Source of the DNA: Streptomyces malaysiensis subsp. samsunensis
Lineage (GTDB): Bacteria; Actinomycetota; Actinomycetes; Streptomycetales; Streptomycetaceae
Direction of reading: 5' to 3'
Assembly: GCF_024519315.1 (NCBI RefSeq)
Contig: NZ_JANIIC010000015.1
Coordinates: 62,001 to 126,000 of the forward strand
Length of the DNA: 64,000 nucleotides
Shown here: one piece after another, positions 1 to 8,609 of the stretch
How the letters are laid out: each line of letters begins with the position of its first letter
How positions within the stretch are numbered: position 1 is the first letter of the stretch
The notes under the pieces: generated by a model
What the model saw: the letters and a program-made list of their open reading frames with translations, nothing else
Told to the model about the DNA's origin: nothing
Databases searched by the model: none
Made by a program: the position numbers and the translations under genes

Positions 1-77
1 ACCCGGAACATCTCATAGGTGTCGTTGATGTCTTCGGTATCGATGTCGCCTGCGTCGAGGCGCTCGAGATGAGGCAT
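1..77 (-). CDS. 5' end of an unidentified gene, cut by the window edge
   Basis: An ATG at 77 reads leftward off the window through 25 codons (it begins MPHLERLDAGDIDTEDINDT). A GAGGG ribosome-binding site lies about 8 nt upstream, and third-position GC is high, so this is very likely a real start. The visible N-terminus is acidic and matches no family I recognise. It is divergent from the AsnC/Lrp regulator, with 218 bp between them, so it is a natural candidate target of that regulator. The product is unknown. Confidence 0.5.
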   Translation of the reverse strand, partial: MPHLERLDAGDIDTEDINDTYEMFR

Positions 78-295
78 GAGTTTCCCCCTCGGGTGGGCTG
101 GTCAGGCGCGTCGGCCTCGACCACAGCAAGCATTTCCCTCGCGGCCGCATAGGTAATCGCCGCATCTCATAGGACACCCATGAGGAGATGTGGTGTTCGT
201 CACATGCCCGATGCGGATGCGCCCGTACCAGCGTCTCCGTCCGCTGTGCCGACCCGTTGTGCCCGAGCGCCCCCGACCACATAAGGTGATCGGCT

Positions 296-736
296 GTGGA
301 GGAGTTGGACAGACAGATCGTGGAGCTGCTCGTCAAGGACGGCCGGATGAGCTACACGGACCTGGGCAAGGCCACCGGCCTGTCCACATCGGCCGTGCAC
401 CAGCGGGTTCGGCGCCTCGAACAACGGGGTGTGATCCGCGGCTACGCCGCCGTCGTGGACCCCGAGGCCGTCGGGCTCCCCCTTACCGCGTTCATCTCGG
501 TCAAACCCTTCGACCCCAGCGCGCCGGACGACATCTCCGAGCGGCTCGCCGACGTGCCCGAGATCGAGGCGTGCCACAGCGTCGCGGGCGATGAGAACTA
601 CATCCTCAAGGTGCGCGTCGCGACCCCGCTGGAGCTGGAGCACCTGCTCAGCCGGATCCGCTCGCTGGCCGGTGTCTCCACGCGCACCACCGTGGTCCTC
701 TCCACGCCCTACGAGGCGCGCCCGCCGCGCGTCTGA
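296..736 (+). CDS. AsnC/Lrp-family transcriptional regulator
   Basis: This 146-residue protein has the usual length and plan of AsnC/Lrp regulators. Residues 1-60 form a winged helix-turn-helix (LDRQIVELLVKDGRMSYTDL, then STSAVHQRVRRLEQRGVI). Residues 65-140 form the RAM effector domain, with the signature DENYILKVRV. Such proteins bind DNA as dimers to octamers and respond to amino acids or related metabolites. The GTG start at 296 has AAGG upstream. It is divergent from the gene at the left edge and 123 bp before an amidohydrolase on the same strand. The effector cannot be read from sequence. Confidence 0.9.
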   Translation: MEELDRQIVELLVKDGRMSYTDLGKATGLSTSAVHQRVRRLEQRGVIRGYAAVVDPEAVGLPLTAFISVKPFDPSAPDDISERLADVPEIEACHSVAGDENYILKVRVATPLELEHLLSRIRSLAGVSTRTTVVLSTPYEARPPRV

Positions 737-859
737 ACGCCGGGTTCCTGAACGCCGGGCGCCTGCTGAACGCGCCCCACCCTGCTGAACGCGCTCCATC
801 TCCGCTCCGAACACACCCCGTATACGTCCCATCCGACACCCCAGCCGAGGCAGCCCGCC

Positions 860-2512
860 GTGAACGACCCGACCCCCGCCCAGGCCCCCGAAAGCCGTAC
901 CGTCCTGCTGCGCGGAGGTGAGGTCCACAGCCCCGCCGATCCGTTCGCGACCGCGATGGTCGTCGAACGCGGCACCATCGCCTGGGTCGGCTCCGAAGGG
1001 GCCGCGGACGGTTTCGCGGACGGTGTGGACGAGGTCATCCAGCTGGACGGGGCGCTTGTCACCCCCGCCTTCACCGATGCGCATGTGCACACCACCGCAA
1101 CGGGGCTCGCCCTCACCGGACTCGACCTCAGCGGCGCCCGTACGCTCGCCGACGCGCTGGAGCGGGTGCGTGCCCACGCCGCCGCCCACCCCGGCGACCG
1201 GGTGCTGCTCGGCCATGGCTGGGACGCCGCCCGCTGGCCCGAGGGACGACCGCCCTCCCGGGCCGAACTGGACGAGGCGACCGGCGGCCGCGCCCTCTAC
1301 CTCACCCGCATCGATGTGCACTCCGCCGTCGTCACCACCGCGCTCCTGGACCTTGTGCCCGGCGTGTCGGACCTGGCCGGCCACCATCCCGGTCGGAGCG
1401 GCGCCCCCCTGACCGGCGCCGCCCACCACGCCGTCCGGGCCGCCGCCCACGCGGGCGTCACCGAACGGCAGCGCACCGACGCCCAGCGCGCCGCCCTCGC
1501 CCGCGCCGCCTCGCTCGGCATCGGCACCCTCCACGAATGCGCCGGGCCCGACATCTCCTCCGAGGACGACCTCACCGGGCTGCTGAAGCTCGCCGCCGGT
1601 GAGCCGGGGCCGCGGGTGTACGGCTACTGGGCCGAGGCCGCGAGCAGCGCCTCCGACCTGGACAAGGTGCGCGAACTCGGCGCCATCGGCGCGGCCGGCG
1701 ACCTCTTCGTCGACGGGGCGCTCGGCTCGCATACGGCGTGTCTCCACCAGCCCTACGCCGACACGCCGCACACCGGCACCGCCTATCTGGACGCGGCGGC
1801 CGTCGCCGCCCATGTCATCGCCTGCACCGAGGCCGGGATCCAGGCCGGTTTCCACGCCATCGGCGACGCCGCCGTCACGGCCGTCGTCGAGGGCGTACGG
1901 GCCGCCGCCGACACGGCCGGGCTCGCCCGCGTCCGCGCCGCCCGCCACCGCGTCGAACACGCCGAGATGCTCACCCCCGAGACCATCGCGGCCTTCGCCG
2001 ACCTCGGCCTCACCGCCTCCGTCCAGCCCGCCTTCGACGCCCTCTGGGGCGGCGAGGACGGTATGTACGCCCAGCGGCTCGGCCCCGAGCGGGCCCGCAC
2101 CCTCAACCCTTACGCGGCGCTGCTGCGCGCCGGAGTGCCCCTGGCGCTCGGCTCGGACAGCCCCGTCACCCCGCTCGACCCCTGGGGCACCGTGCGTGCC
2201 GCCGCCTTCCACCGCACCCCGGAGCACCGGATCTCCGTCCGCGCCGCCTTCACCGCCCACACCCGCGGCGGCTGGCGGGCCATCGGACGGGACGACGCGG
2301 GCGTTCTGGTGCCCGGCGCGCCCGCCGACTACGCGATCTGGCGGACCGGTGAGCTCATCGTGCAGGTGCCCGACACGCGGGTCGCCGGATGGTCGACCGA
2401 TCCGCGCTCCGGCACGCCCGGACTGCCCGACCTCACCCCCGGCGGCCAACTGCCCGTCTGCGTGCGCACGGTGGTGGGTGGACGCACCGTCCACCTCCGG
2501 CCGGACGAGTGA
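860..2512 (+). CDS. YtcJ-type metal-dependent amidohydrolase
   Basis: A 550-residue member of the amidohydrolase-3 (YtcJ/N-substituted formamide deformylase-like) group. The beta-barrel entry motif TDAHVH puts the metal histidines at 75 and 77. The subfamily signature FVDGALGSHTA lies near residue 285, HAIGDAAV near 330, HRVEHAEML near 365 and GSDSPVTPLDPW near 430. The protein is probably cytosolic, as no signal peptide is seen. Members hydrolyse exocyclic amide or formamide bonds, but the substrate is unknown. The GTG start follows a C-rich, RBS-poor leader. The gene is downstream of the AsnC regulator, and co-transcription is possible but unproven. Confidence 0.85.
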   Translation: MNDPTPAQAPESRTVLLRGGEVHSPADPFATAMVVERGTIAWVGSEGAADGFADGVDEVIQLDGALVTPAFTDAHVHTTATGLALTGLDLSGARTLADALERVRAHAAAHPGDRVLLGHGWDAARWPEGRPPSRAELDEATGGRALYLTRIDVHSAVVTTALLDLVPGVSDLAGHHPGRSGAPLTGAAHHAVRAAAHAGVTERQRTDAQRAALARAASLGIGTLHECAGPDISSEDDLTGLLKLAAGEPGPRVYGYWAEAASSASDLDKVRELGAIGAAGDLFVDGALGSHTACLHQPYADTPHTGTAYLDAAAVAAHVIACTEAGIQAGFHAIGDAAVTAVVEGVRAAADTAGLARVRAARHRVEHAEMLTPETIAAFADLGLTASVQPAFDALWGGEDGMYAQRLGPERARTLNPYAALLRAGVPLALGSDSPVTPLDPWGTVRAAAFHRTPEHRISVRAAFTAHTRGGWRAIGRDDAGVLVPGAPADYAIWRTGELIVQVPDTRVAGWSTDPRSGTPGLPDLTPGGQLPVCVRTVVGGRTVHLRPDE

Positions 2513-3087
2513 CGCGCGGACGCCCCGTACCGCCGAACGATGAGCCCCCGGCCTGTCGTGGCATCTGAACACCGTCCGTACTGACCTGGTCATTTGAGGA
2601 AACGGCGCAGGTCATGCGGCTGTTGACAGGGTGCGGTCGGTGGCGGGTAGGTTCGGCCTCGTCCACCACAGGACGCCCGACCGGGGAATCTTCACGCAGT
2701 CGTCGAACGCCGCTGGGCCAGAGGGAGACGCGCCACCGCGGTGCGCCACCACTGGGAGCCAGGTCCAGTGCACGGGGGCGAGGGAGGGACGCCCGGGTCG
2801 GCAGGTGCGACCCGGGAGGGGCCCGGACGCTCAGTAGACAACGGCTCTCGGTCGATCCGCAGCCAGCGGGTCCCAGGTCGGCCCGAAGGGCGTCGGGCCC
2901 CCACTCCGCTCGCGCACACGGCGGGACCGCCCCCGGCGCGGGGGCGGGCCGCCGCCGGGACAGGGAACCCCCGCCATGGCCGAAGCGTTCCGTACCGCGA
3001 GGTCACAATCCGCACCTCGGGACCACTTCCGCGCGCCCGCGTTATACGGTCACCTCACCACAGCACGACCTGTAGGAAGGCCGCACC
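2513..3087 (+). other. 575-bp intergenic region with candidate promoters
   Basis: I see no convincing gene on either strand; the open frames here lack start sites and codon bias. It contains a consensus -35 TTGACA at 2623-2628, followed 19 bp later by TAGGTT (2648-2653). Close to lnt there is a TATACG -10-like hexamer at 3043-3048. Either could drive lnt-ppm, and the upstream one would give a leader of about 430 nt. Confidence 0.4.
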
Positions 3088-4923
3088 GTGCCATCGGGTT
3101 CCGACACCACCGCCGAAGCCGCCCCCACCGGGCCGGACGCAGACCGCCCGGGCCAGCGGCCCGGCTCCGCCGCCACGCCGCCCACCGGTGGTGCCGTGGA
3201 GGGCCGTGACGCCGCCGAGAGCGGCGAATCCGGCGCGGCCGGGACGACCGGGACCACCGGGGCCGGGACCACCGGGGCCGGGACGGCCGGTGCGGCCGGT
3301 GCGGCCGGGACCGGGGTCGCGCCGTCCACCGGAGAGCGGCGGCCCGGCCGGCTGCGCCGTCTGGGCCTGCTCGCCCGCCGCGAGGCGCGGCGCAGCGCGC
3401 TCGCGGCGGTCAGCGGGCTCGCGCTCGGCCTCGCCTTCCCGCCGTTCGGGGTGTGGCCGCTGTCCCTGGTGGCCGTCGCCGCCCTGGCCCTGCTCACCCA
3501 CGGCCGGACCGCCCGCCAGGGCGCCTGGACGGGCTTCGCCTTCGGGCTGCCGTTCTTCCTGCTGCTGCTGAAGTGGCTCAGCGTGGTGGGCTGGGATGCG
3601 GTGGTGGGCCTGTCCATCATCGAGGCGGTCTTCCTCGCGCTGATGGGCGCGGGCCTGGCCCTGGTCTCCCGGCTGCCGGTACCGGCCCTGTGGCCGCTGT
3701 GGACGGCCTGTCTGTGGGTCGCCGAGGAGTGGGCCCGCGACCGGGTGCCCTTCGGCGGCTTCCCCTGGGGCCGGCTCGCCTTCGCCAACACCGGCTCGCC
3801 CTACACCCCGCTCGCCGCGCTGGGCGGCGCTCCACTGGTCACCTTCGGCGTGGCGCTGACGGGCGGGGCGCTCGCCTGCGCCGCGCTCGTCCTGTGGCGG
3901 CTGCGCGGCGCCGGGGGCTTCTCGGCGCGCCGCGCCCTGCCCGCCGCCGGGGCCGTGGCCGTCGCCGCCGCCGTGACGGCGGCCGGATTCGCGGTGCCCA
4001 TCCCCACCGCCGCCGACGACTCGGTCGACATCGCCGTCGTCCAGGGCAATGTGCAGCAGCCCGGGATGGACTTCCTGGGCCGCCCCATGATGATCCTCGA
4101 CAACCACGCGAAGGCGACCCTGAACCTGGCGAAGGACGTCAAGGCCGGCCGGATCGCCAAGCCCGATCTCGTCATATGGCCGGAAAACGCCTCCGACCTC
4201 GACCCCTTCCAGTACCGGGAGGCATACGCCCGGATCGACGAGGCCGTGCAGGCGATCGGTGTTCCGGTGCTGGTCGGCGCCCTGGTCGACCATCCGACCA
4301 AACAGGGCTATGTGGAGAACCAGGGCATCGTCTGGGACCCGAAGAGCGGTCCCGGCGCCTCGTACACCAAGCAGCATCCGGTGCCCTTCGGTGAGTACGT
4401 CCCCTTCCGCCAGGAGCTCAGCAAGATCATCACCCGGCTCCAGCGGGTGCCCCGCGACTTCTACCCCGGCGACCACACCGGTGTCCTCAAGGTCGGCCCG
4501 GCCCGGCTCGGCGATGTGATCTGCTTCGAGGTCGCCTACGACGAGATCGTGCGCGACACGGTCAACGCGGGCGCGCGGGCGATCGTCGTCCAGACCAACA
4601 ACGCCACCTACGGTCGCAGCGGCCAGCCCGAGCAGCAGCTGGTCATGTCCAAGCTGAGGGCGATCGAACACGGCCGGCCGGTGATCACCGCGGCCACGAG
4701 TGGGATCAGCGCCGTGGTCTCCCCGGATGGCACGATCGAGCAGCGGACGAAAGAATTCACGCAAGATGTGCTCACCGCGCGCATCCCGCTGCGTGACGGC
4801 AAGACCCTGGCCGACCGCGTCGGTGCGATCCCCGAGTGGGTGCTCGCTATGGTGGGCGTTCTGTCCTGCGCGGCCGCGATCATGATCGGCCGTCGGGGAC
4901 GTACGGACGAGAAGGGGCAGTAG
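3088..4923 (+). CDS. lnt: Apolipoprotein N-acyltransferase
   Basis: A membrane enzyme that N-acylates the lipid-modified cysteine of lipoproteins. About 90 N-terminal residues are low complexity (Gly/Thr/Ala repeats such as GTTGTTGAGTTGAGTAGAAG). They are followed by several membrane helices (residues 110-320) and a nitrilase-fold catalytic domain (325-590). Motifs include VIWPENAS, PFGEYVPF and VICFEVAYDE, with nucleophile Cys479. A last helix lies near the C-terminus. At 611 residues it is longer than the E. coli enzyme because of the N-terminal extension. The GTG start has AGGAAGG upstream. The ppm gene starts 2 bp after its stop. In mycobacteria the two activities can be fused in one Ppm1 protein, which supports a joint role. 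Confidence 0.92.
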   Translation: MPSGSDTTAEAAPTGPDADRPGQRPGSAATPPTGGAVEGRDAAESGESGAAGTTGTTGAGTTGAGTAGAAGAAGTGVAPSTGERRPGRLRRLGLLARREARRSALAAVSGLALGLAFPPFGVWPLSLVAVAALALLTHGRTARQGAWTGFAFGLPFFLLLLKWLSVVGWDAVVGLSIIEAVFLALMGAGLALVSRLPVPALWPLWTACLWVAEEWARDRVPFGGFPWGRLAFANTGSPYTPLAALGGAPLVTFGVALTGGALACAALVLWRLRGAGGFSARRALPAAGAVAVAAAVTAAGFAVPIPTAADDSVDIAVVQGNVQQPGMDFLGRPMMILDNHAKATLNLAKDVKAGRIAKPDLVIWPENASDLDPFQYREAYARIDEAVQAIGVPVLVGALVDHPTKQGYVENQGIVWDPKSGPGASYTKQHPVPFGEYVPFRQELSKIITRLQRVPRDFYPGDHTGVLKVGPARLGDVICFEVAYDEIVRDTVNAGARAIVVQTNNATYGRSGQPEQQLVMSKLRAIEHGRPVITAATSGISAVVSPDGTIEQRTKEFTQDVLTARIPLRDGKTLADRVGAIPEWVLAMVGVLSCAAAIMIGRRGRTDEKGQ

Positions 4924-4925
4924 CC

Positions 4926-5129
4926 GTGAGCGACGCACGCGAGGCCGACGAGCCGCGCCGGAGCAACGACCGTGATGACTCGCCTCGCGGGCGGAGAAGC
5001 GAGCAATCCGATGCCGTGAGCGACGCACGCGAGGCCGACGAGCCGCGCCGGAGCAACGACCGTGATGACTCGCCTCGCGGGCGGAGAAGCGAGCAATCCG
5101 ATGCTGCGAGCGACGCACGCGAGGCCGAG
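4926..5129 (+). repeat. 90-bp tandem repeat that includes the ppm start codon
   Basis: Two 90-bp copies lie head to tail at 4926-5015 and 5016-5105, differing only at the last base. A partial third copy of about 24 bp starts at 5106 with a changed first codon (GCG). The unit is 30 codons long and keeps frame. Each full copy begins with GTGAGCGACGCACGC, so the start codon itself is duplicated at 4926 and 5016. Only the first copy has a ribosome-binding site (AAGGGG at about 4913). Confidence 0.95.
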
Positions 5130-6065
5130 GAGTCTGGCGCCAAGGCCGAGGAGCTGAGCACCAAGGCCGACGAGCCGAGCACGAAGGCAGGCGAGCCTGG
5201 CGCCGAGGCCGACGAGCCGCGTAGCGGAGCCGACGAACCGGGAATCGAAGGCGCGGAATCGGGGCCGCGCCGTGCGCGTCAGGATGACGGTGGCCGGCGG
5301 AAGTACGGGCTGCTCGGTTCGACCTTGGTGATCATTCCGACCTATAACGAGGCGGAGAACATCAGGCCGATCGTCACGCGGGTCCGGGAGTCCGTTCCGG
5401 ACGCGCACATCCTCGTCGCGGACGACAACAGCCCGGACGGCACGGGCAAGGTCGCCGATGAGCTGGCTGTCGAGGACGACCACGTCAAGGTGTTGCACCG
5501 CAAGGGCAAGGAGGGCCTCGGCGCCGCGTATCTGGCCGGGTTCCGCTGGGGCATCGAGCACGGCTACGGCGTGCTGGTGGAGATGGACGCCGACGGCTCC
5601 CACCAGCCCGAGGAGCTGCCCCGGCTGCTCACCGCGCTCAAGGGCGCGGATCTGGTGATCGGTTCCCGCTGGGTGCCCGGCGGCCGCATCGTGAACTGGC
5701 CCAAGTCCCGCGAGTTCATCTCCCGGGGCGGCAGTACGTACTCCCGCCTCCTCCTCGACGTCCCGATCCGCGATATGACGGCCGGGTACCGCGCGTTCCG
5801 CAAGGAGACGATCGAGGGCATCGGCATGGACGAGGTCGCCTCCCAGGGCTACTGCTTCCAGATCGACCTGGCCTGGCGGGCCATCAAGGCGGGCTTCCAC
5901 GTCATCGAGGTTCCGGTCACCTTCATCGAACGCGAGCGCGGCGAGAGCAAGATGAGCCGCGACATCGTCACGGAGGCGGCCTGGCGGGTCATGTCCTGGG
6001 GCGTGGGCACACGGGTCAACAAGGTGCTGGGCCGCAAGGACTCCAGGGACTCCAAGGACTTCTAG
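4926..6065 (+). CDS. ppm1: Polyprenol-phosphate mannose synthase (dolichol-phosphate mannosyltransferase type)
   Basis: A GT2 glycosyltransferase that transfers mannose from GDP-mannose to polyprenyl phosphate, the donor for protein O-mannosylation and glycolipids. Residues 1-110 are a hydrophilic tail made of a 30-residue tandem repeat and then degenerate (K/E)ADEP-type repeats. The catalytic domain starts near residue 120 (STLVIIPTYNEAENI). It shows the nucleotide-binding DDNSPDGTG, the DxD-type motif VEMDADGSHQPEE, and the acceptor region RGGSTYSR and DMTAGYRAFR. There is no C-terminal membrane domain. GTG at 4926 was chosen because it follows AAGGGG and the lnt stop by 2 bp; the frame stays open further upstream inside lnt. 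It is translationally coupled to lnt. Confidence 0.92.
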   Translation: MSDAREADEPRRSNDRDDSPRGRRSEQSDAVSDAREADEPRRSNDRDDSPRGRRSEQSDAASDAREAEESGAKAEELSTKADEPSTKAGEPGAEADEPRSGADEPGIEGAESGPRRARQDDGGRRKYGLLGSTLVIIPTYNEAENIRPIVTRVRESVPDAHILVADDNSPDGTGKVADELAVEDDHVKVLHRKGKEGLGAAYLAGFRWGIEHGYGVLVEMDADGSHQPEELPRLLTALKGADLVIGSRWVPGGRIVNWPKSREFISRGGSTYSRLLLDVPIRDMTAGYRAFRKETIEGIGMDEVASQGYCFQIDLAWRAIKAGFHVIEVPVTFIERERGESKMSRDIVTEAAWRVMSWGVGTRVNKVLGRKDSRDSKDF

Positions 6066-6206
6066 GCCCGCATCCCGGGCCTGGGACTCCCGGGCCCGCA
6101 TCCCCGCCCTCGCCGCGGCCGTCCGATCCCCGGCTCCGCGCTCGGAGTAGTCCCGCGGGCGTTGTTCCGCCCCGTACCGGACACTTGAGGCGGAAGGAGG
6201 CGGAAC

Positions 6207-6395
6207 ATGGCTAAAGCGACCGCCAAGAGCGGGAAGACGACGGCGCGCGGCTCGATGGCCCGCGGAAGCGCCAAGTCGGGCAGCATGGAGACGCGGACCA
6301 AGGAGGACCTGTACCGCGAGGCCCAGAAGGCGGGCATCGAGGGCCGGTCCCAGATGTCCAAGAGCCAGCTGATCTCGGCACTGCGCCACCGCTGA
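6207..6395 (+). CDS. Small basic protein with a Rho-N/SAP-like motif
   Basis: A 62-residue protein with a strong ribosome-binding site (GGAAGGAGG, 7 nt before the ATG). The first 30 residues are rich in Lys, Ser, Thr and Ala. The second half (TKEDLYREAQKAGIEGRSQM) resembles the helix-extended-loop-helix of Rho N-terminal and SAP domains, a nucleic-acid-binding fold. Similar short proteins are common in actinobacteria but have no assigned role. The gene stands alone, 141 bp after ppm. Confidence 0.75.
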   Translation: MAKATAKSGKTTARGSMARGSAKSGSMETRTKEDLYREAQKAGIEGRSQMSKSQLISALRHR

Positions 6396-6429
6396 CCACG
6401 GGGACCACGGGATCGGGCCCGGCTCGGTC

Positions 6430-7017
6430 TCAGCGGATCCCCGGGACGGTCAGCACCGTGAGCAGTGCCGTCCCGGCGACCAGCCAGGCGACGTAGTCGC
6501 CGATATGCCCGGACTGGAGTCGCCGTAGGGGCGCGAGTAGCGCGGCCGTCCCGGTGTGGACCGGCCGCCGTACCGCGAGTGTGGCCAGGGTGATGGCGAG
6601 GGCCGTGGAGAGCAGCCCGAGCAGGATCCCGGTCGTCTGCCAGTGCGGCGGCACATACACCGGGGCGGCCGCGGCGCGTCCGTCGAGGAGCGTGCGCCGG
6701 TAGCCACCGGTGTGGGTGAACAGCGCCCCGGCCCGGCCCCACCGCGGACGCCACGGCCGGGATCACCCCGACGGCCGGCGACGCGGCCGGCAGCGCGGCG
6801 GGCACCGCAAGCAGCGGCACCGGGATGCGCCGGAGGCGGCCGCTGGTCTCGGGCTCCTCCTCACCGGTGGTCTCCGGTCCGCTGTCCTTCTCGCCCCGGG
6901 GCCTGCGGCCCGCTCCGGTGAAGATCCGCAGCCCGGCGCGCAGCACCGCGCCCCCGGTCACCGCCGACACCCGGTCAGCGCCGCCCACCACACGAGGACC
7001 TCCAGCACACCGGTCAT
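6430..7017 (-). pseudogene. Frameshifted 3' remnant of a NuoL/HyfB-like proton-conducting membrane subunit
   Basis: Three reading frames on the minus strand join into one family-like C-terminus. From ATG 7017 the sequence gives MTGVLEVLVWWAALTGCRR and a stop. A shifted frame continues with RVSAVTGGAVLRAGLRIFTG and PVPLLAVPAALPAA. A second shift gives the last 76 codons, which include LLAPLRRLQSGHIGDYVAWL. The LRRLxSGHxGDYVxW pattern is typical of the C-terminus of NADH-quinone oxidoreductase subunit 5/HyfB-type proteins. The N-terminal channel core is missing. At least two frameshifts plus the truncation make this a relic. Confidence 0.65.
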
Positions 7018-7266
7018 TCGACACCTCCGCCGGCGGCGGGTACCCACGACCGCCGCGGCCGATTCTTCGCGATCCGCTGCCCTCGCGATCAGCTGTCCTC
7101 GCGTCGGCACGTCCTTGCGACCTCGCGGATTCGGTGCGGTCTTCTCCGGACTTCCGGACCCTCCGGGACCCGTCGCACGTTGGAACCCATGAGATCTCCT
7201 CGATCCCCATGACCATGCGACCCGGGCTCCAGATCGCTCACGGCCCCGGGCACACTTGGAGGCATG

Positions 7267-7866
7267 ATGACCGGCGCATCGCAGCAGAGCGACCCGACCC
7301 GCCCGAAGCGCTCACGCGCCCGCACCTTCGTACCGCTGGGGATCGCCGCCTGGCTGGTGCTGGAGATCTGGCTGCTGACCCTGGTGGCGGACCTGGCCGG
7401 CGGGGTGACCGTCTTCCTGCTGCTGGTGGCGGGCGTGGTGGTGGGCGGGGCCGTGGTCAAGCGCGGCGGCCGCCGGGCGTGGCAGAGCCTGGCCGGGTCG
7501 ATGCGGCCGGGCGCCGGGGAGCCCTCGGCGCGGCCCGGAAGCTCCTTCACGATGCTCGGCGGGCTGCTGCTCATGGTGCCTGGGCTGATCTCGGACGTGG
7601 CCGCGCTGCTGTGCCTGTTCCCGCCGACTCAGGCGCTGCTGCGGCACCGCGTGGAGAGCGCGCTGTCGCGCCGGATGGGCTTCGTCCCCGGATCGCCGTC
7701 CGACCCGTTCCGCCAGGCGCGTGAGGAGTGGGACCGCCGGAACGGGCAGGAGCCTCCGGAGCGGGGCACGGTCATCCAGGGCGAGGTGATCCAGGACGGG
7801 GACGACCGGGGCCGGGGCGGTGACGGAGAGCCGGGTCCCGGGCTGCGGCCGCGCGACCGGGGCTGA
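7267..7866 (+). CDS. fxsA: FxsA family membrane protein
   Basis: About 199 residues. Two hydrophobic segments (residues 18-35 and 37-57) are followed by a cytoplasmic loop, then the third helix pair with the family signature MLGGLLLMVPGLISD (about residues 95-120). A hydrophilic tail follows. FxsA is named from the E. coli protein whose overproduction relieves F-plasmid exclusion of phage T7; its native role is unknown. GGAGG at 7258-7262 is only 1 nt from ATG 7264 and 4 nt from ATG 7267, so the second ATG is preferred. The fxsA-ppm-rbpA neighbourhood is also found in mycobacteria. It is convergent with rbpA. Confidence 0.88.
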   Translation: MTGASQQSDPTRPKRSRARTFVPLGIAAWLVLEIWLLTLVADLAGGVTVFLLLVAGVVVGGAVVKRGGRRAWQSLAGSMRPGAGEPSARPGSSFTMLGGLLLMVPGLISDVAALLCLFPPTQALLRHRVESALSRRMGFVPGSPSDPFRQAREEWDRRNGQEPPERGTVIQGEVIQDGDDRGRGGDGEPGPGLRPRDRG

Positions 7867-7870
7867 GACC

Positions 7871-8099
7871 ACCGGGGGCCGTGGCCCGGCCGGACGCGAA
7901 CCGGGGGCCATGGCCCCAACGGACGCGGACCGGGGCCATGGGCCCACCGGACGCGGACCGGGGGCGCCATTGCCCCGCGCCACCACGGCGCCCTGGCCCC
8001 GTCGGACGTGGACCGGGGGCCGTCGCCCCGCTGGGCGTAAACCGGGGGCCATGGCCCCACCGGACGTGGACCGGGGGCCGGCGCCCCGCCGGACGCGAA
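7871..8099 (+). repeat. 29-bp degenerate tandem repeat array between fxsA and rbpA
   Basis: Units beginning ACCGGGGGCC recur at 7871, 7900, 7929, 7957, 8012, 8041 and 8070. Spacing is 29 or 28 bp, with one double-length unit at 7957. Most units contain a small palindrome of the type GGGGCCATGGCCCC followed by GGACGCGG. The period is not a multiple of 3, so this is not a coding repeat. It lies just before a strong hairpin terminator. Confidence 0.85.
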
Positions 8100-8101
8100 C
8101 A

Positions 8102-8138
8102 AGGGCCGGGGCCACTGCTCAGCAGTGGCCCCGGCCCT
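8102..8138. terminator. Bidirectional hairpin terminator between fxsA and rbpA
   Basis: A near-perfect 18-bp inverted repeat with arms at 8102-8119 and 8121-8138 around one base. The core is GGGCCGGGGCCACTGCT and its complement. There is no long T run, as is usual in Streptomyces. It sits between two convergent genes. Confidence 0.85.
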
Positions 8139-8176
8139 CATTACCTCTGGTGTTATCGCAGTGCTGCCGCTCGCAC

Positions 8177-8551
8177 TCAGGCAGACTTACGGGTGTCCCG
8201 CGGATGCACGGCGATGTTCATGGCTCCGGAGCGCAGGACCGCCAGCCGCTCGGCCAGCACTTCCTCCAACTCCTCGCGGGTGCGCCGCTCCATGAGCATG
8301 TCCCAATGCGTGCGCGCTGGCTTGCCCTTCTTCTCCTCAGGACCATCGCCGTCGACGAGGAGTGCCATGGCGCCGCACGCCTTGCACTCCCACTCCGGCG
8401 GGATCTCCGCCTCTACCGAGAACGGCATCTCGAATCGATGGCCGTTCTGGCATGCGTACTCCACCGCCTGGCGCGGGGCCAGATCGATGCCGCGGTCGGT
8501 CTCGTAGCTGGTCACCACGAGTCGCGTGCCGCGAAGAGCTCGCTCACTCAT
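8177..8551 (-). CDS. rbpA: RNA polymerase-binding protein RbpA
   Basis: A 124-residue actinobacterial RNA polymerase-associated protein that stabilises open complexes with HrdB-type sigma factors. It has the family start MSERALRGTRLVVTSYETDR, a zinc-ribbon-like segment with CQNGH and CKAC (residues 34-60), and the C-terminal sigma-interaction helix (about 75-110, THWDMLMERRTREELEEVL). Length is as expected. A consensus sigma-R promoter lies about 60-90 bp upstream, matching the known induction of rbpA by thiol-oxidative stress in S. coelicolor. Confidence 0.96.
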   Translation of the reverse strand: MSERALRGTRLVVTSYETDRGIDLAPRQAVEYACQNGHRFEMPFSVEAEIPPEWECKACGAMALLVDGDGPEEKKGKPARTHWDMLMERRTREELEEVLAERLAVLRSGAMNIAVHPRDTRKSA

Positions 8552-8609
8552 GAATCGTGCCTCCCGGGCTTGTCGCCCACAGGACAGGTGTCGCTGTCGT
8601 CGTCATCCG

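Noticed and set aside
200..2593. Long minus-strand open frame of 797 codons opposite the AsnC and amidohydrolase genes
   Set aside because: It is antisense to two clear families, with Gly/Arg/Ala-rich shadow composition and no domain; typical of high-GC DNA.
3055..5118. Long minus-strand frame opposite lnt and ppm
   Set aside because: Shadow of lnt/ppm with no motif or start signal; the plus-strand genes are certain.
7871..8099. Possible CRISPR array
   Set aside because: There are no unique spacers between the repeats; units abut at 28-29 bp and no cas genes are near.
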